A DNA stretch of 64,000 nucleotides from CAYOWQ01 sp964407695 (GTDB lineage: Bacteria; Planctomycetota; Phycisphaerae; Phycisphaerales; SM1A02), in assembly GCA_964407695.1 (NCBI GenBank), contig CAYOWQ010000012.1, positions 1 through 64,000 of the forward strand, in the 5' to 3' direction. Made by a program: the position numbers and the translations under genes. Numbering within the stretch: the stretch's first letter is position 1; each line of letters opens with the position of its first letter. Positions 52,219 through 61,581 of the stretch are shown here, piece by piece. The notes beneath the pieces were generated by a model, which was given only the letters and a program-made list of their open reading frames with translations, ran no database searches and was not told the origin of the DNA.

Positions 52219-53586
52219 TCAGCGATTCTTCATTCTCTTCTTGAACTGAGCCAGTTCATACTGATAGTCGCTGATCATGCGCTCGAGCTGCTCGTCAGGC
52301 GGGATGCCCATCGAGTCCACGACGTTCGGGGCGCGACGCCTCCAGCTCATCAACTCCTTGATCACCTGAATTGCGGTTCCGAGCTTCGTCTCCGTATCGC
52401 GAGCGCCGCTGCCCATGTAGCGCTGCATCTTCCCGATCAACTCGGGAATCTCGATCTTTGCACGCTCAACAGTGTCTGACCACGACTTCGCAATATCCCG
52501 GCCATACGAGCTGATCTCGTACCACTCGGACAAACCGAGGTACTTGGCAAGCTGTTGCTCAGTGTCGGCGATGCCGTCAGCGAAGCCGCAGTGCACGGCC
52601 TGTTTGGCGGTCAGCGTGAGGTTATCAACAGCGTCGGAAAGGACATACTGACCTTTCATGGTGTTGTAGTACGTAATTTTTCCGGTCGCCTCGTCGCGAT
52701 CGTACGTGCAGATGAGCGGGTAGTGAACCATCGCCTGAACGATGTAGGGATTGCGACCGCCGATCTCGGCGATTTCTCCCGCACGACGCAGGAATGCTTC
52801 AAGCTCGCGGCCCTTGATCGAGATACCGCCGCCATACCACATGGTCATCGATCCGGCGGCTCCATTCGTCTTGAAGTAGATCTCATTGCAATGCAGGGAG
52901 GTGTAGCACGCGGCGGAGATGGCCTCTTCGATCCAAGCGACGAGACGATGCCGCTCGCGCATATCCATGAGGATGTCGTGAATCTGGTCCATCTCGACCA
53001 CCGATCCACCGCCCGACTTGACGCGGAAGATGATGATCTGTCCGGGGCCATACTTGTCGGCCTCTTCACCGATTGCCTTGATCTCCTCCTTGCGGAAGGT
53101 TTCACCAACCGTACCTTCGAGCGGGAGAAGGAACACGCCGGGCTTGGGTGCCTTGAGGTAGGTCTTGCCATCCGGAGTGGTGCTCTTGGAGGTGCTGACG
53201 GTCGTGATCTCTGCCTTGGCCGACGTGCCGGTAGGCTTTGATCCGTTGGCGGGGTCGGACGGCGTTGCGACCGGATCGGTGTTGGCTGCACCCGCAATGG
53301 AGGGGCTGGCCTTGATGATCTTGCTGATGTCGGCTCGGAAGATCGTCTGGGTACCCGGTTTGCCGAGGACTTCGCCGTTCACGACGATGTATGACTTTTC
53401 AGCGCGAATCAGGGTGCCGATAATGGTTTGCTCGACTCCCTTCTGCATCCAGTGCACTTCGACGGCGTCGTTGACGTCGCCATTCCAGATCGAGCCGTCA
53501 GTCGCCCTGATCTCCACTTCGCCGCACAGCGCTGAAGCACTGAGGGTCAACGAGAGAATGATTGATGTGAGAATTCGTTTGATCAT
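52219..53586 (-). CDS. Secreted ClpP/NfeD-class serine protease-like protein
   Basis: A 455-residue protein from ATG at 53586; an upstream ATG exists at 53598. The signal peptide is ILTSIILSLTLSASALCG. Residues 20-85 are a small beta domain, then a Thr/Ser linker to about 155. The ClpP-class core follows: VFLLPLEGTVGETFRKEEI, FRVKSGGGSVVEMDQIHDIL (oxyanion Gly run) and WIEEAISAACYTSLHCNEIYF, where Ser224 sits where NfeD-type proteases have the nucleophile (AASAG). The C-terminal part is helical. Probably periplasmic. Its paralog lies just upstream. Confidence 0.8.
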   Translation of the reverse strand: MIKRILTSIILSLTLSASALCGEVEIRATDGSIWNGDVNDAVEVHWMQKGVEQTIIGTLIRAEKSYIVVNGEVLGKPGTQTIFRADISKIIKASPSIAGAANTDPVATPSDPANGSKPTGTSAKAEITTVSTSKSTTPDGKTYLKAPKPGVFLLPLEGTVGETFRKEEIKAIGEEADKYGPGQIIIFRVKSGGGSVVEMDQIHDILMDMRERHRLVAWIEEAISAACYTSLHCNEIYFKTNGAAGSMTMWYGGGISIKGRELEAFLRRAGEIAEIGGRNPYIVQAMVHYPLICTYDRDEATGKITYYNTMKGQYVLSDAVDNLTLTAKQAVHCGFADGIADTEQQLAKYLGLSEWYEISSYGRDIAKSWSDTVERAKIEIPELIGKMQRYMGSGARDTETKLGTAIQVIKELMSWRRRAPNVVDSMGIPPDEQLERMISDYQYELAQFKKRMKNR

Positions 53587-53638
53587 GTTCGTATCCAAAT
53601 TGGCCGGTCTGTTTCGTTAGTTTCAACTCAATGGAGCA

Positions 53639-54859
53639 TCAGAACGTCTTGGGCCCGCCGCCGCTGCCGCCACCGCTGCCTGAACCGCCGCGATTGCGCG
53701 AGCCCTTCTCCATCTTCTTGATCTCGAGGATTCGTTCCTTGATGTCGTCAATCATCGACTGAATGGCCGCCTTGCTGATCCCCATCGGAGCCATTCGATT
53801 CTCAATGGCCTTGAATCGCTCCATCGCCGAGAGAATATCCTCCAGGCGGTTCTTGCCGACGCCGAGCCACTTTGCGGCGTCATCACCATTGGCTCGCTTC
53901 ATGGCGGTCTGGTAGTCGCCAAACCACTCAACGCAACGATCGTAGAGCCGGCGCCAGTCTTCCTTGTATTTCAGTGCCGGGCTGTCTTCGAGGCCCTGGA
54001 TGACCTTGAATTCGCGGTAGCCAAGCAGAAAGGCGAGGTCTTCAAGCGTCTCGGCGGTCCCTTGACTGATTTCGAATTCCTCCGCAGTCTTGTTGTTGAA
54101 GGAGACGACAGCCTCCTTGCTGTTATCGATCACGGTCTCGCCTTCGTCCGACATGAACCACTTCACTTTGCGCCCTACAAAGCTGCAACTCAGCAGTCGT
54201 TCCGGCCGCATCATTGCTTCACCGAGTTCGTTGGGATGGCCGCCGTACTGAAGGAAGCCCTTGCCGATCCCGGTCCACGCGGCCATCATCTTCATTCGGA
54301 CGTCCTTGTCGGCCCAGTTCTTGCTCATCTGCCAAAGCAGGGAGAGACCGAAGAGTCGAGCACCGGGCTTCATGTACATTTCCGGCCACGCCATGGCGAC
54401 CAGCGAGGCCATGCCGACCGAATCTTCAACCCACATGACCTGGCGAATGTTCTTGGGAATCCGGTCTCGGAAGACCTGCACGAGATCGCGATAATCCTCA
54501 ATCAACATCAGGCCCGCCTCAGCCTTGTCTTCCTGCTGAATGTACTCCTGCTTGTCAATGTCGGCCGAGTTCAGGTCAAAGATCAAGACGTCAGGGTTCT
54601 TGGCCTTGATGTCTTCAATGATCTGCTCGTAAGCGGCCAGGTGAATGTCAGTCCCCATCTGGCCCTTCATGGGCACCAGGTAGAAGGTCGCCACATTGTC
54701 CACTGGGACAATCTTCTTGTTCGCCGTCTTCATCTCCACCTCGGTGCCGGCGGGATTGATGTCGGCCGGAACCGGATCGGCTTCCTGAGCGCGGGCAACG
54801 CCAACGACTGTCAGGCCCATCGCGGCCAGCAACATCCTGTTGATCGGGAGCTTCTTCAT
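53639..54859 (-). CDS. ClpP-class paralog, probably catalytically inactive, secreted
   Basis: A 406-residue protein from ATG at 54859. Signal peptide: MLLAAMGLTVVGVARAQ. It is a diverged paralog of the next gene downstream: VMWVEDSVGMASLVAMAWPE aligns gap-free with VAWIEEAISAACYTSLHCNE, but the Ser224-equivalent is Gly149. A loss of nucleophile suggests a regulatory or scaffold subunit. The C-terminus has a Gly/Ser-rich tail (GGSGSGGGSGGG). The gap to the paralog gene is 52 bp, same strand, likely one operon. Confidence 0.75.
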   Translation of the reverse strand: MKKLPINRMLLAAMGLTVVGVARAQEADPVPADINPAGTEVEMKTANKKIVPVDNVATFYLVPMKGQMGTDIHLAAYEQIIEDIKAKNPDVLIFDLNSADIDKQEYIQQEDKAEAGLMLIEDYRDLVQVFRDRIPKNIRQVMWVEDSVGMASLVAMAWPEMYMKPGARLFGLSLLWQMSKNWADKDVRMKMMAAWTGIGKGFLQYGGHPNELGEAMMRPERLLSCSFVGRKVKWFMSDEGETVIDNSKEAVVSFNNKTAEEFEISQGTAETLEDLAFLLGYREFKVIQGLEDSPALKYKEDWRRLYDRCVEWFGDYQTAMKRANGDDAAKWLGVGKNRLEDILSAMERFKAIENRMAPMGISKAAIQSMIDDIKERILEIKKMEKGSRNRGGSGSGGGSGGGPKTF

Positions 54860-54971
54860 CTGGTATGACCCTTCCGTCAATCGTGCAAGGCTGGTTCGGC
54901 ACGTCGAGCCACGAGACTCGTGCCACATCTTCATCGTAGTTTGACGACATGCTTCCGGAAAGGTTCCGATC

Positions 54972-56207
54972 TTACTTTCCCGGTTTCATCAGGCTCTCGG
55001 CCAATTCCATCGCCTCGTCCCTGGTCTTGATCCGCCCCTCGAGTTGAGCGTCATAAAGCTGCTCCAATGTTGTGCGGAACCGAGGACCGGGCGTGAATCC
55101 AAGTGAAACAAGATCATCCCCGGAGATAATCGGCGTCGTAGCCAAGCCGTCTGTTCTGTATTTGCTAGCATCTTCTGCGATGGTGGCTGCCACCTCCGGA
55201 TTGACCGCCCCAAGCATGGTGATGGCACTAGAAAATTCCGGCCGGAGCCAAAGTCGCTTCCGCTGAGCAGTCTTCATCCCGATCCAGTCAATGCTGGCCT
55301 TCAGATAGGTCACTAGTGTTGAGTCCAATAGCTTTTGTTCGTTATTTGTTAGTATCAACGCGCTTGACCACAGTCGAACTCTGGCCTCGGTCGAGGCGAT
55401 CTCTCTACTTCTGTCGAGCATCCACGCCGCAAGGCACACGCCAAATTCGGCCTCCGGAGCCAGTGCGGCGAGTCGCGGCAACGGAGCTGATACACGCTCC
55501 TCAGTCAGCACGGAGCTGTCCAGCCCCAGATGCTGGAGCATCGTGGCGGCATTCGCCCGCGAAGTGTGACCAAACATGCGCCGAAGCTCATGGCCCACGC
55601 GTTCGCGGCTGATTCCAGATAAGTCTGATGCGCCACGGCGAATTGCCTCAAGCGTGTTCGATTCGATCCGAAAGCCAAACCGTGCCGCGAAGCGGACGGC
55701 TCGAATCATTCGAAGCCTGTCTTCATGCAGCCGTTGAACCGGATCACCAATGGCCCGGATGACGCCGGACGCCAGGTCTTGCCGGCCGCCAACGTAATCG
55801 ATCACCTCACCCGTCGCCGGGTCCTCAAAAAGACCGTTGATGGTGAAGTCCCGCCGCTGAGCATCGGCATTGGCATCTGCAAACTCGACATGATCCGGCC
55901 GGCGGGAGTCTGAATAGGCGCCGTCGGTCCGATACGTAGCCACTTCGATGACATGGCCGGCCCGGCGAACCAGCATGACCCCAAAGGCAGCACCGACGCC
56001 ATACGCCCGCGGAAACACCTCTCGAACCTGCTCGGGGCGGGCGTTGGTTACGACGTCGTAGTCATCGGGCTCCGTGCCCATCAGCCGGTCACGAACGCAG
56101 CCTCCGGCAAACAGGGCCTCGTAGCCCGATTGACGAAGGTCCATGGCAACGGCGGTGGCCGCTTCACGAGCACTGAGCCGTGGGAGGACAGGTTTGGATT
56201 CGCTCAT
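54972..56207 (-). CDS. cca: CCA tRNA nucleotidyltransferase / poly(A) polymerase family
   Basis: A 411-residue class II nucleotidyltransferase from ATG at 56207. Catalytic head: ALFAGGCVRDRLMGTEPDDYDVVTNA with the DxD pair, DAQRRDFTINGLFEDPATG, and GDPVQRLHEDRLRMIRAVRFAARFGF. It adds CCA to tRNA 3' ends or acts as a poly(A) polymerase. The adjacent tRNA-Leu has no encoded CCA, consistent with need for this enzyme. Starts 38 bp downstream of that tRNA on the same strand, so they may be co-transcribed. Confidence 0.9.
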   Translation of the reverse strand: MSESKPVLPRLSAREAATAVAMDLRQSGYEALFAGGCVRDRLMGTEPDDYDVVTNARPEQVREVFPRAYGVGAAFGVMLVRRAGHVIEVATYRTDGAYSDSRRPDHVEFADANADAQRRDFTINGLFEDPATGEVIDYVGGRQDLASGVIRAIGDPVQRLHEDRLRMIRAVRFAARFGFRIESNTLEAIRRGASDLSGISRERVGHELRRMFGHTSRANAATMLQHLGLDSSVLTEERVSAPLPRLAALAPEAEFGVCLAAWMLDRSREIASTEARVRLWSSALILTNNEQKLLDSTLVTYLKASIDWIGMKTAQRKRLWLRPEFSSAITMLGAVNPEVAATIAEDASKYRTDGLATTPIISGDDLVSLGFTPGPRFRTTLEQLYDAQLEGRIKTRDEAMELAESLMKPGK

Positions 56208-56245
56208 CTGCGTGAACCGTTGTTCATGCGCCACAGGAAGAGAAT

Positions 56246-56329
<84 letters not shown>

Positions 56330-56474
56330 CAGGCCCTGATCCTTGCGGCTCGCGGCGTCCGCGTCAATTGGCACTGCCGACCGTTCAAAGGTTATCCACC
56401 CTGGTCGCAAGAATCGTGGACCGTTGGAACGGTGGCCGGAACAGGTTTAGACTGAGGCCTCTTCAGGTTGCCCC

Positions 56475-57101
56475 TTGTCCACCGCCGGCGTCAATCATCC
56501 TCTGATCGAAGAAGGGTCCGCCCAGACCCAGCCGGTTCCCGCGCGCCGAACGCTGACCCAGAGGCTCGAAGCGTTCATCAGCCGGCTCAGCACCCGGAAT
56601 GCATTTTGGCAGAAGGTCTGTTCGCTGATCTGGCTGCCGTATGCCTTCCGAAGCGGCATCACGATGAGGCGACTGGATCCGAGCAGCTTTACCGCGGTCC
56701 TGCCGTTTCGACGGTTCAACCGTAACTGGTACAACGCCATGGCCGGGGCAGCGCTCCTCGGGAATTCCGAAGTCGCCGGCGGCCTGTATCTCTTCGCCGA
56801 ATGCGGAAGCGATTACATCGTGGTGTGCAAGCAATTGAACTATCGGTTCCTGCGGCCGTGTTTTGGCCCGGCGGTGTATCGGGTAGCCAATGCCGAGGAT
56901 GTGAAGTCAAAGATTGCCGCGGGGGGAGAATTCAATATCGAGTTGGAGATGGAGATATCGCAGCAACTGCACAAGAACGGCCGAGAGCTCCGCGTTGGAC
57001 GATGCTCGATCACGTTCCATTGCACACCAAAGGTCCTGCTGCAACAGAAACTTGAGCGGCAGCGAAATCGCCGCGACCAGACTCGCACTCCTTCGGCGTG
57101 A
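56475..57101 (+). CDS. DUF4442/PaaI-like hotdog-fold protein
   Basis: A 208-residue protein, apparently from a TTG at 56475; the N-terminal 40 residues look disordered. Residues about 45-200 include FRRFNRNWYNAMAGAALLGN, GGLYLFAECG and a beta-rich end, as in DUF4442/YiiD-C thioesterase-like hotdog proteins. The N-W-Y-x-A-M region would hold the active site. Its stop overlaps the GTG of the next gene. Confidence 0.65.
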   Translation: MSTAGVNHPLIEEGSAQTQPVPARRTLTQRLEAFISRLSTRNAFWQKVCSLIWLPYAFRSGITMRRLDPSSFTAVLPFRRFNRNWYNAMAGAALLGNSEVAGGLYLFAECGSDYIVVCKQLNYRFLRPCFGPAVYRVANAEDVKSKIAAGGEFNIELEMEISQQLHKNGRELRVGRCSITFHCTPKVLLQQKLERQRNRRDQTRTPSA

Positions 57102-58276
57102 GCAACGACTCTGCATCCATGGCGACGCCGTTGAGCCGCCACAGCGCTTCCGACTTGTTGCGTGGGATCGGCTGGGGCATCTTCTGTGCATGCAGTTGGA
57201 CATGGTGCATCGGCATGTACCTGCCGGTCATCCTGCTGCGTGACTACGGCTGGGCGGGATTCATCGCCTTCGCAGTGCCCAACGTTCTGGGATGCGCTGC
57301 GTTTGGATACGTAGTCGCCCGGCCACAGTCGAGCCGGCAATTCGTCGAGCGCCACTCGGAAGCGATTCGCTGGTTTGCAGGCATCACCATCGCGTATCAC
57401 CTCTTCTTCCTGGGGTGGAAGGTCAATCCCCTCTCTGTGGGGAGGCCGGAGGTGGACGTCTTTGCCGCGGCACTGACGGCGGGTGCGCTTGGGCTCGCGG
57501 GGTGGCTGGCCAGCTTTGTGGTGGCAAGGGCGCCGGTTCTCTGTGCGGTGTTGACGTATTCAGTCTCCATCGCAGCCTTCGCATTGGTCGGCCTTGGAGC
57601 CCTACCCCAATTGTCAGCGGAGGGAATGCGTCCGACCACGGAGATCATCTGGATGCTGCCGGCCCTGTGGTTCGGCTTTCTCCTCTGTCCGTATCTCGAT
57701 CCGACGTTTCATCAGGCCCTGCAACAGTCTCCATCGAAACACTCCTTCGCGGTGTTCGGACTGTCGTTTGCCGTAATGATTCTCTTCACATGCGCGTATT
57801 CACTGATCGCGGCCGACCGTTTTTCGAACGCGATTCTATTACATCTCGTCATTCAGACCGTCTTCACGGTGGGGGCACAGGGCGCTGCCATGCGGACGCT
57901 TCCAAAGGCCCGGTCGGCCTGGACTGTCCGTGCGCTCGCGTTTGTCTGGGGTCTTTCCATCGCCGCCGGCGCATGGTTCGCCGGGACCGGCCAGTCGGGC
58001 GAGACCGCCTATCTGAGGTTTCTGGGTTGCTATGGACTCGCGTTCCCGCTGGCCGTGACGTGGGGCTGGTGTGGTTCGATGCGGTCCAGGCTTGGATTGC
58101 TGGCGACGATCCTGATCCTCGCACCCGCCTTTGAATGGGGGATGGTCAACCGGCTGACGTGGGTGTTGCCGATCGGCGTGGCAGCAGCGATCGCAACGGG
58201 CCTGCTGCACCGGCGACTGGTGAGCGGGAGATTGAACAAATTCGGGTCAATCGGGCTGGATTCTTCGGGGCAATAA
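57098..58276 (+). CDS. Multipass membrane protein, unknown family
   Basis: A 392-residue protein from a GTG overlapping the previous stop (GTGA). About ten hydrophobic segments spread over the whole length, for example GWGIFCACSWTWCIGMYLPV, FIAFAVPNVLGCAAFGYVVA and VRALAFVWGLSIAAGAWFAG. A duplicated five-helix layout is possible, reminiscent of SSS/NCS1-like permeases, but no diagnostic motif was found. Coupled to the DUF4442 gene. Confidence 0.75.
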   Translation: MSNDSASMATPLSRHSASDLLRGIGWGIFCACSWTWCIGMYLPVILLRDYGWAGFIAFAVPNVLGCAAFGYVVARPQSSRQFVERHSEAIRWFAGITIAYHLFFLGWKVNPLSVGRPEVDVFAAALTAGALGLAGWLASFVVARAPVLCAVLTYSVSIAAFALVGLGALPQLSAEGMRPTTEIIWMLPALWFGFLLCPYLDPTFHQALQQSPSKHSFAVFGLSFAVMILFTCAYSLIAADRFSNAILLHLVIQTVFTVGAQGAAMRTLPKARSAWTVRALAFVWGLSIAAGAWFAGTGQSGETAYLRFLGCYGLAFPLAVTWGWCGSMRSRLGLLATILILAPAFEWGMVNRLTWVLPIGVAAAIATGLLHRRLVSGRLNKFGSIGLDSSGQ

Positions 58277-58313
58277 GCCGAACATGAAGGGCGTTGGGCT
58301 GAAGGATTGGCGC

Positions 58314-58350
58314 CACCGGCGCAGGCCAACGCCGGTGCGGAGGACACAGC
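58314..58350 (+). promoter_or_regulatory. Hairpin and strong Shine-Dalgarno before DUF1800 gene
   Basis: CACCGGCG at 58314-58321 pairs with CGCCGGTG at 58330-58337, directly followed by GGAGG and the ATG at 58351. A stem this close to the ribosome binding site could modulate translation. Confidence 0.4.
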
Positions 58351-59850
58351 ATGGCGACAGGATTGTTGAAGCCCCTCCCTAAGACCGAGTTCGACTACTG
58401 GAAAGCCCAGCATCTGCTCAACCGGGCGGGATTCGGAGGGACACCGGCTCAGGCTCGATCGCTTGCCGACCTTGGATTCGAGGGCGCGATCGACTACGTC
58501 GTCGACTATGAGAAGATCGCTCCACCCGGCGACTCTGACGAGACGTCGGAATTTCGATCCGACATCATGAGACCGCCATCGGCTGACGAACAGGCACAGG
58601 CTCGTCGTGCCCGGCAGAACCAGGATGAGGCCGTGCTCGAGATGCTGCAACAGCAACGGCAGCAGCGCGAGCGCGCCGATCGCGGGCAGATCGCGTCCAT
58701 GCAGAAGTGGTGGCTCAAGCGCATGATCGAGAGCGGCCGGCCCCTGGAGGAGAAGCTGACGCTCTTCTGGCATGGACATTTCGCCACGGGGTATCGAACG
58801 ATCGAAGATTCATGGCACATGTATGTGCAGAATCAACTCTTCCGGAAATATGCCTCGGGCAACTTCGCCGACCTCGTCTTCCAGGTCATCCGCGATCCGG
58901 CGATGCTCAAATATCTCGATAATGACGAGAACCGGCGTCAATCTCCCAATGAGAATCTCGCTCGCGAGCTGATGGAGCTCTTCGTGCTGGGTGAAGGAAA
59001 TGACTACACGGAAAAGGACATCAAGGAAGGCGCCCGCGCGCTGACGGGATACACCTTTGATGATGACGCCTTCGTCTACCGCGAGAATCAGCACGACCCA
59101 ACGCCCAAGACCATCATGGGTCGCAAGGCCGACACCGGCGACGACTTCGTCAAGATCATCCTCTCGCACCGGGTGGCCAGCGAATTCATCTGTTCCAAGC
59201 TGTACCGTTTCTTCGTCAACGATGCGCCCGGAATTCCGGCCAAACCCGTTCAGAAATACATCGAAGACCTTGCAGCGCTGCTGCGAAAGAATGACTACGA
59301 AATCAAACCGGTATTGAAGGCGATGTTTTCGTCGCAACACTTCTATGACGAGAGCAATGTCGCCGCCCTGATCAAGAATCCCGTCCAGTTGATTGTGCAG
59401 GCTATTCGCTCGTTGCGAACCCCAGCGCGGCAACTGAGCGCCCTGGTCAGCGCCTGCGACCTGATGGGCCAGAACCTGTTCTATCCCCCCAATGTCAAAG
59501 GATGGGACGGCGGACGATCCTGGATCAATACCTCCACCCTCTTCGTGCGACAGAACGTCTTGATCTATCTGCTCACGGGCCGCCGGCCCGAGCAATACGA
59601 TTGGCAGGCTGAAACGTCGGTGTGCGACCTGACGCACATCATCGACCATCTGCCCGATCCTTCAGGTTCGCAGAGCATTCCCGACGCCGTTCGATACCTC
59701 CTGCGGTTCACCCTGGGACGCGAACCCCACCTCGACCGCGTCAACGAATTGACTGATTTCGTCAGAAGCCACGGCAACCGCCTCGACAACGATCGTCTCG
59801 TCGGTTGCGTCTCCCTGATCACCGCCATGCCCGAATACCAGCTTTGTTGA
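58351..59850 (+). CDS. DUF1800 family protein
   Basis: A 499-residue protein with the DUF1800 pattern: WKAQHLLNRAGFGGTPAQAR at the start, WKRMIESGRPLEEKLTLFWHGHF-type segment, SPNENLARELMELFVLGEGND, EGARALTGYTFDDDAF, SKLYRFFVNDAP and the late FYPPNVKGWDGGRSWIN. Widespread in Planctomycetes, with unknown biochemical function. It is followed 68 bp later by its usual partner, DUF1501. Confidence 0.92.
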   Translation: MATGLLKPLPKTEFDYWKAQHLLNRAGFGGTPAQARSLADLGFEGAIDYVVDYEKIAPPGDSDETSEFRSDIMRPPSADEQAQARRARQNQDEAVLEMLQQQRQQRERADRGQIASMQKWWLKRMIESGRPLEEKLTLFWHGHFATGYRTIEDSWHMYVQNQLFRKYASGNFADLVFQVIRDPAMLKYLDNDENRRQSPNENLARELMELFVLGEGNDYTEKDIKEGARALTGYTFDDDAFVYRENQHDPTPKTIMGRKADTGDDFVKIILSHRVASEFICSKLYRFFVNDAPGIPAKPVQKYIEDLAALLRKNDYEIKPVLKAMFSSQHFYDESNVAALIKNPVQLIVQAIRSLRTPARQLSALVSACDLMGQNLFYPPNVKGWDGGRSWINTSTLFVRQNVLIYLLTGRRPEQYDWQAETSVCDLTHIIDHLPDPSGSQSIPDAVRYLLRFTLGREPHLDRVNELTDFVRSHGNRLDNDRLVGCVSLITAMPEYQLC

Positions 59851-59918
59851 TCTCGCTTTGCACCCTACCGGCCGTTCGCCGTTACAACATGGAAGGCACT
59901 TTCGCCTAGGAACCCGCC

Positions 59919-61229
59919 ATGAGCAGCCGCATTCCCGAACCTCAGGACGCCTTCAGTCGCCGCGTGTTCATTCGCCAGGGCGTCACCTTGGCCTCTCTCG
60001 CGGCCACGGTACCCCATTTCATCCAGCAGTCGGCGTATTCCATGATGCTCCCGCTGGGATCGGCCGTATCGAGCCAGGCGGGCGTGCCCGAAGATCGGGT
60101 TCTGGTGGTCGTGCAGTTGGGTGGCGGCAACGACGGATTGAATACCGTTATCCCGTACGGTTCAGATGCGTACTACCAGGCGCGTCCTGGCATCGCGATT
60201 CCCCGTCCCGGCCAATCACGAAACAATCAGCAAGGCGCCCTTGAACTCGACAAGAACGCCGGAATTGGGCTCCATCCCAACATGACCGCGCTCAAGGAGC
60301 TTCTTGATAGCGGTTCGGCGGCGATCATTCAGGGCGTGGGCTACCCCAATCCCAATCGGTCACACTTCACTTCCATGGACATCTGGCAGACCGCGGACAC
60401 CGGGGCCAAGGGTTCGGGCTGGATCGGCCGGTATTTCGATTGCACCTGCAATGGAACACCGGTTCCGGAAGGAAGCATTGCCATCGGCCGCACCGCGCCG
60501 CTGGCGATGATCGGCGATATTCAGAAGCCCGTCAGTTTTGAATCGGCCGAGCTCTTTCGTTGGCTCGGCAAGGATGTTCACAAAGCGCTGGAGGATCCGT
60601 ACCAGAAGATCAATCGATCCGGCATTCTTGAGGGGGTCGATGAATCATCGCAACTGGCGTTCCTGATGCGCACCTCATTGGATGCGCAGGTGTCGTCCGA
60701 TCGCATTCGCGCTGCGGTGTCCAAGCCTTCACTGGTCAGCTACCCGGGTGGGAATCTCGCGCGGCAGCTCCAGATCGTCGGTGCCATGATCCGCGACGGC
60801 ATGAAGACCCGCGTCTTCTATGTTTCGTTGGGCGGTTTCGATACACACGCCGGACAGAACGGGACGCAGGGCAACCTGCTTCGCCAGGTCAGTGACTCGC
60901 TCGCCGTCTTCTACAACGACCTCAAGGCCCAGGGCAACCAGGGTCGCGTGTTGACCATGGTGTTCAGCGAATTCGGCCGGCGCGTGCAGCAGAATGCCTC
61001 CCAAGGCACTGATCACGGCACCGCCGCACCCATGTTCCTGATGGGTGACATGGTTCGCCCCGGCCTTCTCGGCAAGCATCCTTCGCTCACCGATCTCGAC
61101 CAGGGTGACCTGAAGTTCACCGTCGACTTTCGGACGATCTACGCGGCCATCCTTGAAGACTGGATGGGAGCGCCGTCGGCCAAGGTGCTCAAGAGCAAGT
61201 ACGATCGGGCGAAGATCCTGAAGGCCTGA
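59919..61229 (+). CDS. DUF1501 family (sulfatase-like fold) exported protein
   Basis: A 436-residue protein with a Tat-like N-terminus (SRRVFIRQGVTLASLAATV). DUF1501 features: VLVVVQLGGGNDGLNTVIPYG, SHFTSMDIWQT, GGFDTHAGQNGTQGN and VFSEFGRRVQQNASQGTDHGTAAPM. The fold is alkaline phosphatase/sulfatase-like, but the catalytic role is unknown. The pair with DUF1800 recurs in Planctomycetes and suggests a joint secreted function. Confidence 0.92.
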   Translation: MSSRIPEPQDAFSRRVFIRQGVTLASLAATVPHFIQQSAYSMMLPLGSAVSSQAGVPEDRVLVVVQLGGGNDGLNTVIPYGSDAYYQARPGIAIPRPGQSRNNQQGALELDKNAGIGLHPNMTALKELLDSGSAAIIQGVGYPNPNRSHFTSMDIWQTADTGAKGSGWIGRYFDCTCNGTPVPEGSIAIGRTAPLAMIGDIQKPVSFESAELFRWLGKDVHKALEDPYQKINRSGILEGVDESSQLAFLMRTSLDAQVSSDRIRAAVSKPSLVSYPGGNLARQLQIVGAMIRDGMKTRVFYVSLGGFDTHAGQNGTQGNLLRQVSDSLAVFYNDLKAQGNQGRVLTMVFSEFGRRVQQNASQGTDHGTAAPMFLMGDMVRPGLLGKHPSLTDLDQGDLKFTVDFRTIYAAILEDWMGAPSAKVLKSKYDRAKILKA

Positions 61230-61266
61230 GCGTCTTGACCGACGCACGGCAGGCATACGATTCCGA

Positions 61267-61581
61267 ATGCGACGACTCCTCCTTTGCCTTGCGGTGGCGG
61301 CGATGTCATCCTTGCACGGATGCAAGCCTGCCGATGCCGCGCCGGTTGAGTATCACTTCCAGATCAAGGGCATGCATTGCGAAAGCTGCGTTGAGGCGAT
61401 TACCAACGCTGCGGGAACCATCGACGGCGTGCAATCCTGCAAGGTCTCGCTTGAAGGCGAATCGGCGGACTGCATGATCTCTTCGCCGCAGGCCGCCGAT
61501 GCATTCATGCGAAAAATTTCCGCGATGGGCTACACCGTGAGTCGCGACAACAATGCAGCCGATCCGCCGAAGGCCTCATAG
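61267..61581 (+). CDS. HMA-domain lipoprotein
   Basis: A 104-residue protein. Signal LLLCLAVAAMSSLHGC with lipobox Cys near residue 19. The mature part is a heavy-metal-associated domain with GMHCESC, the metal-binding CxxC, and the usual length of about 65 residues. Probably an envelope copper or mercury carrier or a metal buffer. Its last 6 bp overlap the convergent NrnA-like gene. Confidence 0.87.
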   Translation: MRRLLLCLAVAAMSSLHGCKPADAAPVEYHFQIKGMHCESCVEAITNAAGTIDGVQSCKVSLEGESADCMISSPQAADAFMRKISAMGYTVSRDNNAADPPKAS

